Shown in pieces: positions 1-9,541 of a stretch of DNA of 64,000 nt (the first letter of the stretch is position 1; every line of letters starts with the position of its first letter). Source of the stretch: Pleurostoma richardsiae. Lineage: Eukaryota > Ascomycota > Sordariomycetes > Calosphaeriales > Pleurostomataceae. The notes beneath the pieces were generated by a model that was given only the letters and a program-made list of their open reading frames with translations, was not told where the DNA came from and did not search any database. The stretch is taken from assembly GCA_030052745.1 (NCBI GenBank), contig JANBVO010000018.1:62001-126000 (forward strand). Direction: 5' to 3'. The position numbers and the translations under genes are program-made.

Positions 1-342
1 CTTCCAGTCTTCCTCCGTTGGACAGTATGTCGGGGCCTCCTCTAGATCGAAGGGGCGATTCTTCTTCTTCGCCGGCTCTCGCATCGCTGTGGGCTGACCT
101 CTCCGCTCGACGGAGGTCAGATCGAGAGGGGCACTCGTCATGGTGCTGAGGGGATTGTGTGAGTTCGAGGGGTGGACTGGGCCATTCGAATTGACCTGCG
201 CATGCTTCGGCTTCGAGTTGTTCGTGGCATGGTTCGCATGGTGGTTCACAGCCGGAGACCCGCGCGAGCTGAGCGGCGCGCTCGCCGTTCCACCTGCGCT
301 GCCGCCAGCAACGCTCGCGCCCGCCGTCGGCACGGGTACCAT
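1..342 (-). CDS. KDM5/JARID1-type JmjC histone demethylase, N-terminal part
   Basis: The reverse strand is open from an ATG at 342 to the window edge, giving 114 residues with no stop. The first 70 or so are a low-complexity Ala/Gly/Ser/Asn/Pro leader. From the second Met (141) the text reads APLDLTSVERRGQP, and near the edge APTYCPTEEDW, which is the opening of a JmjN domain as found in fungal KDM5 (Lid2-like) H3K4 demethylases. The rest of the protein (ARID, PHD, JmjC) would lie to the left. An in-frame TGA sits about 28 codons upstream of the chosen ATG with no Met between, so 342 is the natural start unless an upstream exon exists. Seen: JmjN start. Inferred: family KDM5. It could be another JmjN protein, but the ERRGQP leader favours KDM5. 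Confidence 0.72.
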   Translation of the reverse strand, partial: MVPVPTAGASVAGGSAGGTASAPLSSRGSPAVNHHANHATNNSKPKHAQVNSNGPVHPSNSHNPLSTMTSAPLDLTSVERRGQPTAMREPAKKKNRPFDLEEAPTYCPTEEDWK

Positions 343-695
343 GATGCGATTGCTGGAAGATGGTGTGTTGGTCGGCGCTTCGTGGGAAACTCGAAGGGGG
401 AGCCGAAAATCCCACTCTGGTGTTCAAGGGTGGGCTCGCCTTCACGCATAAGCCGGAGAATTTGTCGTATATGCAGATGCTTGTTGCATTGCAAAAGGCG
501 GGTTCGGAGGACCGTTGCGGGTGAATCGCAGGTGTGAATTATTGCAGCGGGAGAAGCTTGCTGCGGGTGGTCGGCGCAGGAAAGGCGCAAACCTCGATAT
601 TGGCGGAGTAGAAGAGTTGAGAGAGTCGGAGAGAGAGAATAGGCGGTGCCGTAGTAGACCAGAAGTATAAAATCCGAGGAGACCCGCAGTCGAGG

Positions 696-704
696 TACTC
701 CGTA
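696..704. repeat. TACTCCGTA motif copy
   Basis: Exact copy of a 9-mer found five times in the window, always between genes (see the findings). Here it sits in the leader region of the KDM5-type gene. Confidence 0.5.
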
Positions 705-1638
705 CAGTCACCGGACCGCGGCAGGATTGGACTGCCTCAGTAGCGCCAATACACGGAGCCGGGCTGGCTCTATGGAAGTGACCGGGAAAGTGAAAGAGGG
801 AACGAATTCGGCACTATTGTGGCGGGTTTGCGGATTTCTACACTCACGCTCCCAGGGTTTGGAGCACATACGTGTGCAGATACAAGGTAGAGAGAGGATT
901 CGTTAGGAAACGAAGTGCGTGACGGGAGAGAAGTGTGGCGGCGGGAAGAGAGAGGGAGAGAGAAGGACGCCGGGTGTCTCGAATCGTGAAGGTGGGAGGG
1001 ACGTCCAAAGGTGGAAGGGCAGAAGAGAAGCAGAGAGGAAGGAAAGGGTGGAATGCAGGTAGACGGCAGGTGCGGACGCATATGGGAGGGGCGCCCGGGC
1101 TGTAGGAAGGGAAGGTACAGGTGGGAGGTACCTCGTGTGTGCGCGCACATCAAAAAGGCAAGAACCTCAACTCTGAAAAAAAAAGGCGAAGGTAAAAGGC
1201 ACAGTCACTGGTATCAGTCGCATGTACGAGTACACATCAGGCAGGAGGTCCAGCAGCCAGGCAGCTCCACGTCTCCAGTTGGCACGTCCGGGCCTGCGTT
1301 GTACCGACCCTCACGTTGAAGGCAGGTCGGTACCTCGAGTGAGGCTGGATGGAGGCTACGACGGGAGGCGCGACTTCCTCTCCAGAGAGCAGGGGTGGGT
1401 CAGTCCCGTACCTGGTGTACCTACTGTAAGGCAGGTACGTACAGATTACGGAATGGGTACACCGCAGGTCAGCCGAATTGCAGAGAGCGAAGACAGCGAC
1501 AATTCACACGGTTAAGCGCACAGATCATACTCCTAGAAAAAAGGCTACAGGCACAGTAGCATTACATAGATAATCTGGCTCGACGTGCAAAATCAGTCGG
1601 CATCTGAACGAACATGGAGGATCTCAGAGCCATTCATG

Positions 1639-1647
1639 TACTCCGTA
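1639..1647. repeat. TACTCCGTA motif copy
   Basis: Second exact copy of the same 9-mer, flanked like the first by G and C (GTACTCCGTAC). Confidence 0.5.
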
Positions 1648-3100
1648 CAGAGTAGTAGTATATCGAGCTAGGATGCATGTACAGCATGCCGTGGCGGTGG
1701 TAACTCTATATGGTGACTTTGGTCGGCAAGAGCACCCATTGCTTACGTTACATATTCCAGCGCACCCGGACAGAAATTGACTCGCGATAGGTGCCGCACA
1801 GGATGCATCATGATCAGCTGTTCTGGCAGCCGGTTTGGGACGCCCCTCGCGGTATATCTCAGCATGCCTCCTGACTAGCGGGCCTCGTCACGATGTGACA
1901 CTCCCTCCTACCAGGGTGACTAAAATTGACAGCTCTCACTGATTGTAGTGCTGTACTTTACCGAGTGTACACGTAGATTCTATACTTTCAAGATGCGTGA
2001 CGGATCATCAGCTTCGGGCCTTATCCGAGGTCCAGAGAGATGTGGGACAGATTGCGTGCGTAGGAACTGGAAAGAGAAGCGGGAGCGAAGAGGGAAAAGC
2101 GAGAGTGGCCGAGCAGGCGCGCCAGTCCAGGGGCGGCCCAGGATCTATGACAAAGGTGGCAGCTTTTAGCCCCGTCGGTGGACGCCGGTCATGGTTTAGC
2201 TGAAAATCCTGCGAGGTCCCCTGCCCGGCTTGTCCAACCCACACACAGCTTAGACCAGCGTCTAAATGGACGACAAGAGCAGAAATGGGAATCGGAAATG
2301 AAGGGTAAGTAAGGATGTTGAGTAAAGGGAGGGAGTTGTTGCTGTATGCAGCTTTCTTTTGCTAGTTTACTGATGTTCTGCGACATGTGGCGTCTCTGCT
2401 ATCGAGCCGTGGACTGCCGACGGTCACAAGCGAATCTGATATCGCGCGACTCCCAGACAGGGGCGGACAGGATAGCGTCCCCAATTTAACCAATCATGAT
2501 GGGTTGACGTTCAAGAGTTGGCGCTAAGACCACTTTTGGACCGATTGCGGGGCCCAGGGCTCCAGCTGACTCAGCCGGGGCACGTGGTTTCCGTGATGCC
2601 CGGCTTCCAACTTGATATCCCCGCTCCGTCCCCGGCAGCGGATGCTCCGAGCGTCCGACTTCATCTGCCGAGTGCCCGGTGGCAGACGGGTCCGCTCCGG
2701 ACCTGACTGCCTGGGTACCCTCTTTACCCTTGGCGGTCCTATGCCATGTCGGCGATGTAGAATTAGGACGGCACCTATGTAGCATGTCTCTCCTCTCACA
2801 TGCCGGAATATGTGTTTGATGATGTCCGTGCCGATGCTGTGCTGAGCTGTTCCATCATGGCAGCTGGCTACACTTACCGTGGCAGACAGAATGCTGGCGT
2901 GGTTGGGACATAAAGCCTAGAACGAAGATTTGGTATAATCGAGCCGAAGTTCGTGCACAGGATACATGTGTTGAATTTGAATTGAGAAGCGAGACCCAGG
3001 GTATCATATCGTAGAACCGTTCCAACGCCGTTCATGCCTAGTTCAAACCCCAAGACCTTTCCTTTCCTCTACAAAGGCGCGCTCAAGGAAAGGGACTTAT

Positions 3101-4177
3101 TCAGGTCGTCTCCTTTGCCTTCCCCTTCTTCGCCTTCTTCAGCAACTTGGCTACCTCCTTCTGCCCCCTCGTCCGCAACGTCAGCTCCTTCATCATATCC
3201 GCCCACTGCACCTCCCCATCACATTTCGGGCAGTGCCCCTGGAGGGGGACTACCGCGTCCGAGTCGCAGTCCTGGTGCAGTAGGTGTCGGCTCCAACAGT
3301 CCAGGTGGCCCACCCCTTCGCAGCCGTCGTGTGAGCAGATGGCATACAGCCCCTGCCCCGGGGCCAAATCCTCCCCACAGACGACGCAGCTCCCCTCCCG
3401 CTCAAACATGAACACCGACTCGCTCTTCGCGAGGTAGTCCTTCATCGGCGTGTGATCCAGTGGCAATGCATGGATGCCCCACGGCGCCGCCGCCGCCGTT
3501 CCCACCTCGGCGGCGAGAAGACGAGCGGCAGTTGTGCTACCACTGGTCCCATTGGCAGCCCCAGGCCCGAAGTCCGTGACGACATCCATTCCCTTCCTCA
3601 GCGGCTCGCTCACGGTGCCGCACCACGTCTCCCACGCGGCGTGCACCTCCGGCGCGAAGAAGTGCAGCCGCAGCGGCCAGCGCGCGAAACTCGGCACCCG
3701 CAGCAGCAGGTGCAGGTTCGACAGGACGGAGACGAGGCAGGCCCGGGGTCGGCGCGGGTGCCCATTCTTCTTGCGCCCCGCGGACACGGCGATGCGCGAC
3801 TGCGAGGGGATGTGCAGCGAGAGGTGGGGGTTGGTGAGTGCCCATCTAGTGACAGTAAAGTCAGCGCGTGCGGCGACGGAGCTGGAACGCAGACTGAGGG
3901 ATGATGAGAAGTCTAGAGGATTGGATATTGGACAGCCATACTCAAACTTCAGCGCTGCAACCATGCTGGGGAACCCTGAGACGATGCCCACCATCTCCCA
4001 CGGGCGCAAGCTCGCCCTGGCTGTGCGAGCTGCCCCGCCTTTCGCCTCGCCATTGTGCTGCTTCAGGCGGCGTGGTGGGTGCGGTGTAGATCCGATGTAA
4101 AGAGAGGCGTGGCGCACTGTCGAGCGGAGGATGTAGACGGTGTAGAGAGCGGGGATGGGCTTCGACATCGCCGCCAT
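3101..4177 (-). CDS. SLX1: Structure-specific endonuclease subunit SLX1
   Basis: Catalytic subunit of the SLX1-SLX4 nuclease that cuts branched DNA (flaps, replication forks, Holliday junctions). Exons: 3942-4177 and 3101-3845; intron 3846-3941. Splicing restores FEWALTNPHLS, the conserved GIY-YIG core; the donor is GTATGG and the end GCTGAC..CACTAG. The intron is 96 nt and free of stops, so the unspliced frame is also open and would add 32 residues in the middle of the nuclease fold. The mature protein has 326 residues. The GIY-YIG domain is at about 12-95 (YTVYILRS, LYIGSTPHPPRRLKQHNG). The C-terminal Cys/His-rich RING/PHD-like zinc module starts CVVCGEDL and ends CPKC, followed by a Lys-rich tail. 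Length and architecture match the family. Confidence 0.93.
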   Translation of the reverse strand: MAAMSKPIPALYTVYILRSTVRHASLYIGSTPHPPRRLKQHNGEAKGGAARTARASLRPWEMVGIVSGFPSMVAALKFEYGCPISNPLDFSSSLSLRSSSVAARADFTVTRWALTNPHLSLHIPSQSRIAVSAGRKKNGHPRRPRACLVSVLSNLHLLLRVPSFARWPLRLHFFAPEVHAAWETWCGTVSEPLRKGMDVVTDFGPGAANGTSGSTTAARLLAAEVGTAAAAPWGIHALPLDHTPMKDYLAKSESVFMFEREGSCVVCGEDLAPGQGLYAICSHDGCEGVGHLDCWSRHLLHQDCDSDAVVPLQGHCPKCDGEVQWADMMKELTLRTRGQKEVAKLLKKAKKGKAKETT

Positions 4178-4812
4178 GGTAGTGTTGACTATCGGCGGGT
4201 ACAGCTGAGACTTGCGCAGTTCGACAGGGCAGGGCAGCTACGATCACATTCGTCACATATCGGTCGCCCTCGACGTGCCTAATCTGGTTGCGAGCGGAGT
4301 CGCAAGCACAAGAGCATTGCTGAGCGAGAAAAGATGGGTGGGCGGAATTGTCTGCAGTCAGACCGGCATGAGGTGAAGTCAAAATGCACGTCGACGCGTT
4401 AATTGAACGGCGCTTGTCCACCAGGTAAACAGCCATGGCCCGTGCGCTCGAGGAGGGGTAGCTAACTACCCACACAAGAACGACGACATCCGAAGCGTAT
4501 CAATCAAATTATTCATAGGTCCCTACCTAGGTAGGCACTTCCTTTCGTTACGATACAATCAGACACTCCCCCTTCCCTTGACCGAGATCATTAATACTAC
4601 ACAGGACACAGGCCCTTTCCGTTCCGCGTTCCCAAGCAAAACAACTCCCTCCCCTGATCCTCTCAGCACAAGAACGACATAGCCCTTCTGCAACCTGTGA
4701 ATCATCCGCATGTACTGCCCTATACAAGGGATGCGGTCGCATCTTCTCATGCCTCACATCCCGAACAAACCACCACCACGAGGCCCACTGTCTCTGGAAT
4801 TGCCCGAGAGCT
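4178..4812. other. Intergenic region between SLX1 and the 731-aa gene
   Basis: Holds the SLX1 promoter and the 3' flank of the next minus-strand gene. It contains a perfect 14-bp palindrome, CCTACCTAGGTAGG, at 4522-4535. No gene seen. Confidence 0.5.
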
Positions 4813-7008
4813 TTAAGCAGGAGGATTTGCGGGGCTGCCACGGTGCTCAACGGGTCCATCCACCTGTCCCGTAAAATCCTCATCCGTAATATCGTCAGTG
4901 CCCGTCATTTCGCCCGTAGACTCCCCCAGTTGGGGGCTGGATCGATTCACGATAGTTTCGAAGTCTTCTATATTCGCGAAGGGATCCTCACTTGTGTCTG
5001 CCACTACCCTAGCCGGATCCTGCGGCTGTTCTGTATCATCCTGCTCAAAGAGGTTGGCCCTCATACGAGACAGAGGGCCGGCCGCCTCTCGTAGGCGGCG
5101 GTTGTAGTTGCGCGGATATCGCACTCGCCGGCCCTGCTGAGCATTTGGCGGCGCTGAGTTGCCTTGGCTCGGTGCCTCGTTAGCAGCTTCTCCGGGGGTA
5201 AGATAAGATGATCCCTCAGGAGTGGCAAGCGAAGTGTTCTCGTCAGAGTCGCCTAAGGTTGGATTGGTGGGCGTATTAGACTGTCGCGGCAGGATATTGA
5301 GAGCCCGAAGCAACTCATGGAGCCCCTCCATGGTAACGAGAGGGTTTCCACGTATATGAGTCACTCGAGTGACCGAGGACGTCGCAGCAGGGTTGGAAAC
5401 GACGGGCTCCGCAGCCATGATTGATCCTTCGGTGGCTGCCTTCTTCTTCTTCTTTTTGTTCCGCTTCCTCTTCTTCTTCTTGCCGGTGGCATCTTGGGTG
5501 TCGTCAACCTTTTGTCCGTCATCGGAAAGCTGCTCATCAAGACCAGCGTTGCCCGTCGTTGCAGAGGAATTGATACCCTGCAACTGTCCTAGAGCGGGCA
5601 AATTCTCCGGAAAATGACTTCCTCTCGCAGTCGCTGAACTTGCAGGCGAGGAGTCTGGTGTTGTCAAAGACGCCGGTGACGTTGAATGAGCCAGCTCAGG
5701 CGAATCTAATAGGGAAGTTTGGTGGTCAGTCTGGACTGGGAGGTTTGCTTCGAGGCTTGTTTCGATCATGGATTCATCATGGCTGTTCCTCTTCATTGTC
5801 CTGCGGGATTGCTTGGTTCGGCGGCGATTGGCTCGGCGGCGATTGCCATCCTCATTGCGGCCTCCATCGACCTCCGCCTTGAATTGGTTTCCACCTTTGT
5901 GGCCTGCAGTCACCTTAGACGAAGCTTTGGGACCATGGTTCACCATGGGCTCCTTGATCTGCTCCGCGGCCTCTGTGCTTCCTGTCTGATCATTCGCCTC
6001 CAGCTGCTCCTTATGGCCCATCTCCTCTGCATCACCTCCGGTGGAAAAATCCGCCTCGGCGGGACCAGTGTCTCTGCCAAGAGTGGCAGTGTCAACAATC
6101 GCACGGCTAGAACCAGCGTCGCTAGCATCGGCTGCTTCATCGTCAGAGACCGGAAAGGTGAAGTAACGCTTGGTCACGTAGGCGTCCCAGGCAATGTCTA
6201 GATGATGGAGAGTGTTCGCGCTGAGCCTCTCGAACTGATATGTCACCAAGTTGAATACCTGCATTTTCCATGCCATGAACCTCAGCGGATAGAACGGGAA
6301 GGCGCAAAGTTGAAGTTCGTAGTCATTCAGACCGCGCATCATGACCGCTTGGACAGTGAGATTGTGGAGTCGAAACATTTGAAGTCTGTTGGCGATCGAC
6401 TCAATGGTGCACTCGTTAAACGAAGGAAGGTGGTGACGCTGGTAGTTGTCTGGGAAGTGTACACGAACACGAATGTTGTGGGTGAATCCCGCGAAGTTGG
6501 GGTGGCTGTCAAGCGTAGAGACGATCTTTGCAAGTGCAGCCTTGCTCTCTTCCGTTTCCTGAGCCTTGAGATCGATGTTGATGTCCAGTGAGCTGTTCGA
6601 GTAGATGTATTCGATGAACTCGTCGGCAAACTTTTTATTACCGATCAGCAAAGTACGTATGGCGCCCTTGTAAGACCTCTTGGTCCAATTATCCCGATCA
6701 GGGTCCCAGGTCATGTTGAAGCGACGGACATTGCGGTCCACACCTGTCTCCGATAGGACGAGGTCGCCTTTCGCGGTATCGTAAGGTTCGTGGGCCCAGG
6801 CGTACTGATAGATCATCTCGCGAACCTTCTCGAGGCCTCCTCCATATCCATCAAACAGCTTGTCGAAGTGGTTTGGCTTAGGCTTGCGTCTCGTGTTGCG
6901 CACCTCTTGCCAGCTATTTCCATAGTTTGTATCACTCCAGTCACCTGCGTCACTCAAGCCACCAGAATCACTCCAACCGCCTGCATCACTCCTATCGGCC
7001 ATTTCCAT
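4813..7008 (-). CDS. Unrecognised 731-residue protein with Lys-rich tract
   Basis: Single open exon of 731 residues from ATG at 7008 (a second Met lies two codons in). I do not recognise a named domain. The N-terminus carries imperfect repeats of a W/L-S-D-x-G-G/D unit (about residues 6-26). Residues about 35-300 look globular and conserved in style (many aromatic residues, for example FNMTWDPDRDNWTKRSYKGA and CAFPFYPLRFMAWKMQVFN). The rest is polar, low-complexity and probably disordered, with a run of Lys/Arg around residues 508-522 (a TTC/CTT microsatellite in the DNA at about 5441-5485) that would serve as a nuclear or nucleolar signal. No signal peptide or membrane segment. Probably a lineage-restricted nuclear protein; the function is unknown. 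Confidence 0.8.
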   Translation of the reverse strand: MEMADRSDAGGWSDSGGLSDAGDWSDTNYGNSWQEVRNTRRKPKPNHFDKLFDGYGGGLEKVREMIYQYAWAHEPYDTAKGDLVLSETGVDRNVRRFNMTWDPDRDNWTKRSYKGAIRTLLIGNKKFADEFIEYIYSNSSLDINIDLKAQETEESKAALAKIVSTLDSHPNFAGFTHNIRVRVHFPDNYQRHHLPSFNECTIESIANRLQMFRLHNLTVQAVMMRGLNDYELQLCAFPFYPLRFMAWKMQVFNLVTYQFERLSANTLHHLDIAWDAYVTKRYFTFPVSDDEAADASDAGSSRAIVDTATLGRDTGPAEADFSTGGDAEEMGHKEQLEANDQTGSTEAAEQIKEPMVNHGPKASSKVTAGHKGGNQFKAEVDGGRNEDGNRRRANRRRTKQSRRTMKRNSHDESMIETSLEANLPVQTDHQTSLLDSPELAHSTSPASLTTPDSSPASSATARGSHFPENLPALGQLQGINSSATTGNAGLDEQLSDDGQKVDDTQDATGKKKKRKRNKKKKKKAATEGSIMAAEPVVSNPAATSSVTRVTHIRGNPLVTMEGLHELLRALNILPRQSNTPTNPTLGDSDENTSLATPEGSSYLTPGEAANEAPSQGNSAPPNAQQGRRVRYPRNYNRRLREAAGPLSRMRANLFEQDDTEQPQDPARVVADTSEDPFANIEDFETIVNRSSPQLGESTGEMTGTDDITDEDFTGQVDGPVEHRGSPANPPA

Positions 7009-7457
7009 TTGTGGATAGCTGTGCGCTAGGTTGTCAATAGAACGAGTAACGGCGCAGAGGCCGTAGGAAGAAGAGGGGAGATGAGGAAGAGTGGCCTCAC
7101 GGGATAATAAGGAAGACGAGCCGAAGCAGACAGAAGAGTGCTCGGCAGTGAGTGTGACGGTCCTTGAAAGGTCGCGTGGAGAAGATCGTGTGGAAAGGTG
7201 CGTGAAGAAGGTCGCCGGATCAGAAAATGTGCTCGAAGTATTTGAGGTGTGTTCCTCTTCTGGCGTGGTGGAAAAAGGTTGAGTGTGTTGTTGTCACAGA
7301 ATCTCACTTTTGGCGAGAGGTGCTCGCAAGGCAGAAAGAAGGTCAGGGAAGTATTCAGCTAGGCAAAGCAGCAGCTGTTATGCAAATACCGGGAAAAACT
7401 CGCCGCACCGTGTCTTCACTCGTGCGTATTCACTTTGCGTCTTCCCTGGCACGTCGA
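7009..7457. other. Upstream region of the 731-aa gene
   Basis: Promoter and leader of the minus-strand 731-residue gene, and the 3' flank of the microprotein gene. The plus-strand ORFs crossing it read as random sequence. Confidence 0.4.
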
Positions 7458-7586
7458 TTAGGCTGCTGCGCCGGCGTCCTTCTTGTCCTCCGTTCTGGCT
7501 GCCGTATAAAGCGCAAGACAGCCGTACCACATCAGAGCAACCACGATGATGAGGATGATGATTCCAACGAAGGCAAAGAAATCCAT
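7458..7586 (-). CDS. Putative 42-residue single-pass membrane microprotein
   Basis: Too short for usual ORF cut-offs. The reverse strand from ATG 7586 to TAA 7458 encodes 42 residues: MDFFAF, then a strongly hydrophobic helix (about residues 5-28, VGIIILIIVVALMWYG followed by CLALY), then a polar tail TAARTEDKKDAGAAA. The order is what a tail-facing single-span membrane protein looks like: short N-terminus, 20-odd residue helix, charged C-terminus. A TATATA box lies at 7629-7634, 43 nt upstream. A three-codon upstream ORF (ATG AGC TCA TAA) overlaps the start as TAATG. I do not recognise the family; it is not OST4 by sequence. Conservation in relatives would decide. It could be the last exon of a longer gene, but no acceptor is obvious. 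Confidence 0.5.
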   Translation of the reverse strand: MDFFAFVGIIILIIVVALMWYGCLALYTAARTEDKKDAGAAA

Positions 7587-7597
7587 TATGAGCTCAT
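7586..7597 (-). promoter_or_regulatory. Three-codon upstream ORF overlapping the microprotein start
   Basis: ATG AGC TCA TAA, whose stop shares one base with the microprotein ATG (TAATG). Such overlaps are known to support termination-reinitiation. If the microprotein is real, this uORF probably tunes its translation. Confidence 0.35.
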
Positions 7598-8510
7598 TGC
7601 TAAACCAGGGACGAAGACTTTATTGGCATATATAGCCACCAAGCGTGAAGCGGCAATCAGGATAATGAAGCGGTTGAGACAGCCGTTTCGACAGCAAGAC
7701 GTGACCAGAGCAGAATCCTTGTTCTGCATGCACGCAAAGAAAATCCCCCTCAACGTCTCGCAGAGAAAACTGCATATGCACCTTCCTTGTCCTCTTGATC
7801 CATCCACTGGTTGTGCCTTCCTGCGACTTCCCCCATCACCCATCACCACGCCATGAGCCATCGAAGGTGTGCGGCAGACATAAAAGGAAAGAATAATGGA
7901 ACAGAAGCTGATAATCTCTACCTTCTCGGTTCCTCTGCTGTCTTGTGTCATCTGAATGGCACAGAGGAAGGGGCGGAAATCAAACGGGGGAGCGGGTAAA
8001 AAATGTAGATCTCAGAATGAAACTGAAGCCAGATGGAGCAACCGGCTGGCAGTGATTAACGAAGGATCCATTCCCAATGTTTTGCTCTTTGAGCAGCTGA
8101 AGGCGGAATGCCTCACCACGATGCACAACTCATTCCCACAGCCCCGTGAGGGGAAAAGGTGCCGTCATGCTGTGGTCGCTTGCTCATGTGGAGGGAAAAG
8201 GAAGAGAAGTCTGAGAAATTGCGACGTTGAAATTTTGATATTCCGGCACAAAGCTGCCGTAGTCACGTGCAGAATCACGGAGCTTCCGTTCACAAGCGAC
8301 GGTCGGGTTGACAATATGCCGCCGCTGATTGGCCAGACCACAGCCGAGCAGCCGAGCTTCTGCCGTTCCGATCGAGGTCAAGCCGTCGATTCGACTGTCA
8401 CATCAACCTCATGTCATCAAGATCGCATGAAGGCCACCAGCACCGGCATCGACTTCAGGCGTTGACGGTAACTCGGAACAAAGTCTAAGATACTCCCCAC
8501 TCCAGACACA
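7587..8510. other. Intergenic region, divergent promoters (microprotein and SDH3)
   Basis: Contains the TATATA element for the microprotein, a CACGTG E-box near 8263 and an inverted CCAAT box at 8328-8332. No further gene seen. Confidence 0.5.
8328..8332 (-). promoter_or_regulatory. CCAAT box upstream of SDH3
   Basis: The plus strand reads CTGATTGGCC, that is CCAATCAG on the minus strand, 179 nt before the SDH3 start. CCAATCA is the target of the fungal HAP2/3/5 (CCAAT-binding) complex that controls respiratory genes. Binding is inferred. Confidence 0.5.
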
Positions 8511-9211
8511 ATGATCTCGAGGGTTGGCCTTTCGGCCGTCCGCCGAGGTGAGTCTTCCCCTCCCGTCCCGCCTTGGCCTCCACGACCGGATCACCAGTGA
8601 AACGAGCCGGGGAGATGCCCTACCCAGCAGGACATGAAGGCGAGATCAATTGCTAACAAGGCCTTTCCGGGATGGCAGCGGCCGTGAAGCCCTCGACCGT
8701 CTTCTCCCAGAACCTCATCCGCGCCACGGCCGTCAGCGCCCTCTCCTCACCGGCCACCCAGATCCGCGCCGCCGCGACCGAGTCCATGAGCCAGAAGGAG
8801 GCCAACGACCTCCTCGCCTCGCAGCGCCGCCAGCGGCCCGTCTCCCCCCATCTTAGCATCTACGCGTACGACCAGACGTTTTTTATCGGATCCATCTGGC
8901 AGCGCTTCACCGGTGCCGGCTTCGCCGGTGCGCTCTACGTCTTCTCCGCCGCCTACCTGGTCGCGCCCCTGACCGGCTGGCACCTCGAGAGCGCGAGCCT
9001 GGCCACCGCCTTCGCCGGCCTGCCCGTCGCTCTCAAGGGCGGTGTCAAGTTCTTCCTGGCCTGGCCATTCGTCTTCCACTTGTTCAACGGCGTGCGCCAC
9101 CTGTTGTGGGACGTTGGTTTCGGATTCTCCCGAAAGGATATCAAGCAGCAGGGATGGATCTTCTGGACTACGTCGCTGCTGGGTGCGCTGGGCCTTACGT
9201 TCTTCTTGTAA
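8511..9211 (+). CDS. SDH3: Succinate dehydrogenase cytochrome b560 subunit (complex II)
   Basis: Membrane anchor subunit of succinate dehydrogenase, which binds heme b and ubiquinone in the inner mitochondrial membrane. Exons: 8511-8547 and 8661-9211; intron 8548-8660 with GTGAGT donor and GCTAAC branch next to the AAG acceptor. The product has 195 residues. The N-terminus MISRVGLSAVRRGL and following Ala/Ser/Arg-rich stretch is a mitochondrial presequence. RPVSPHLSIYAYD and SIWQRFTG are the family's signature ahead of three membrane helices (about 100-195), and HLFNGVRHLLWD contains the heme-ligand His. The start in exon 1 is preferred because it restores the presequence; starting at 8672 would lose it. 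It converges with TAF6. Confidence 0.94.
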
Positions 9212-9541
9212 GGGACGATCGGCGGCTGGGTAGGTTGATAGTAGGGAGAACGGAGCAGAGTTAGAGGGGAAGTTTGCCTAACAGAGCGTATGACAACGGC
9301 GCTCTGGCGGATTGGGTTGGACAAGGTGCTTGATAAGTCGTGGGCTGGTAGACAGGAATCGTAGTGTATATCACTAAACCGCAAATGTACCTTCCATTTT
9401 TCCCTACGAATCGACCTACTGCGAGGTATCTGATATCAAGACAAGCCTCCTATGGAGGAGGCGATTTTGCCGCCATCCGTTATCGCAACGCCGTACGCCT
9501 TCATGCTTGCTAGCCAGCCACTCATGAACCAGACCCCTTTC
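9212..9541. other. Convergent 3' region SDH3/TAF6
   Basis: 330 bp between two convergent stop codons. Nothing seen other than 3' untranslated sequence. Confidence 0.4.

Larger units (their letters stand above)
343..3100. other. Long intergenic region, upstream of the KDM5-type gene
   Basis: No convincing gene. From about 780 to 1215 the plus strand is strongly purine-rich (GA tracts), so the minus strand is CT-rich, as is usual for the promoter and 5' leader of fungal genes; this fits a promoter for the demethylase. Two exact TACTCCGTA motifs lie at 696 and 1639. Many GGTAC-type repeats occur between 1300 and 1450. ORFs of 60-125 codons here have non-protein-like composition. Confidence 0.5.

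Noticed and set aside
7227-7856. A 209-codon plus-strand frame
   Set aside because: Random composition; the only protein-like text in this stretch is the microprotein on the opposite strand.
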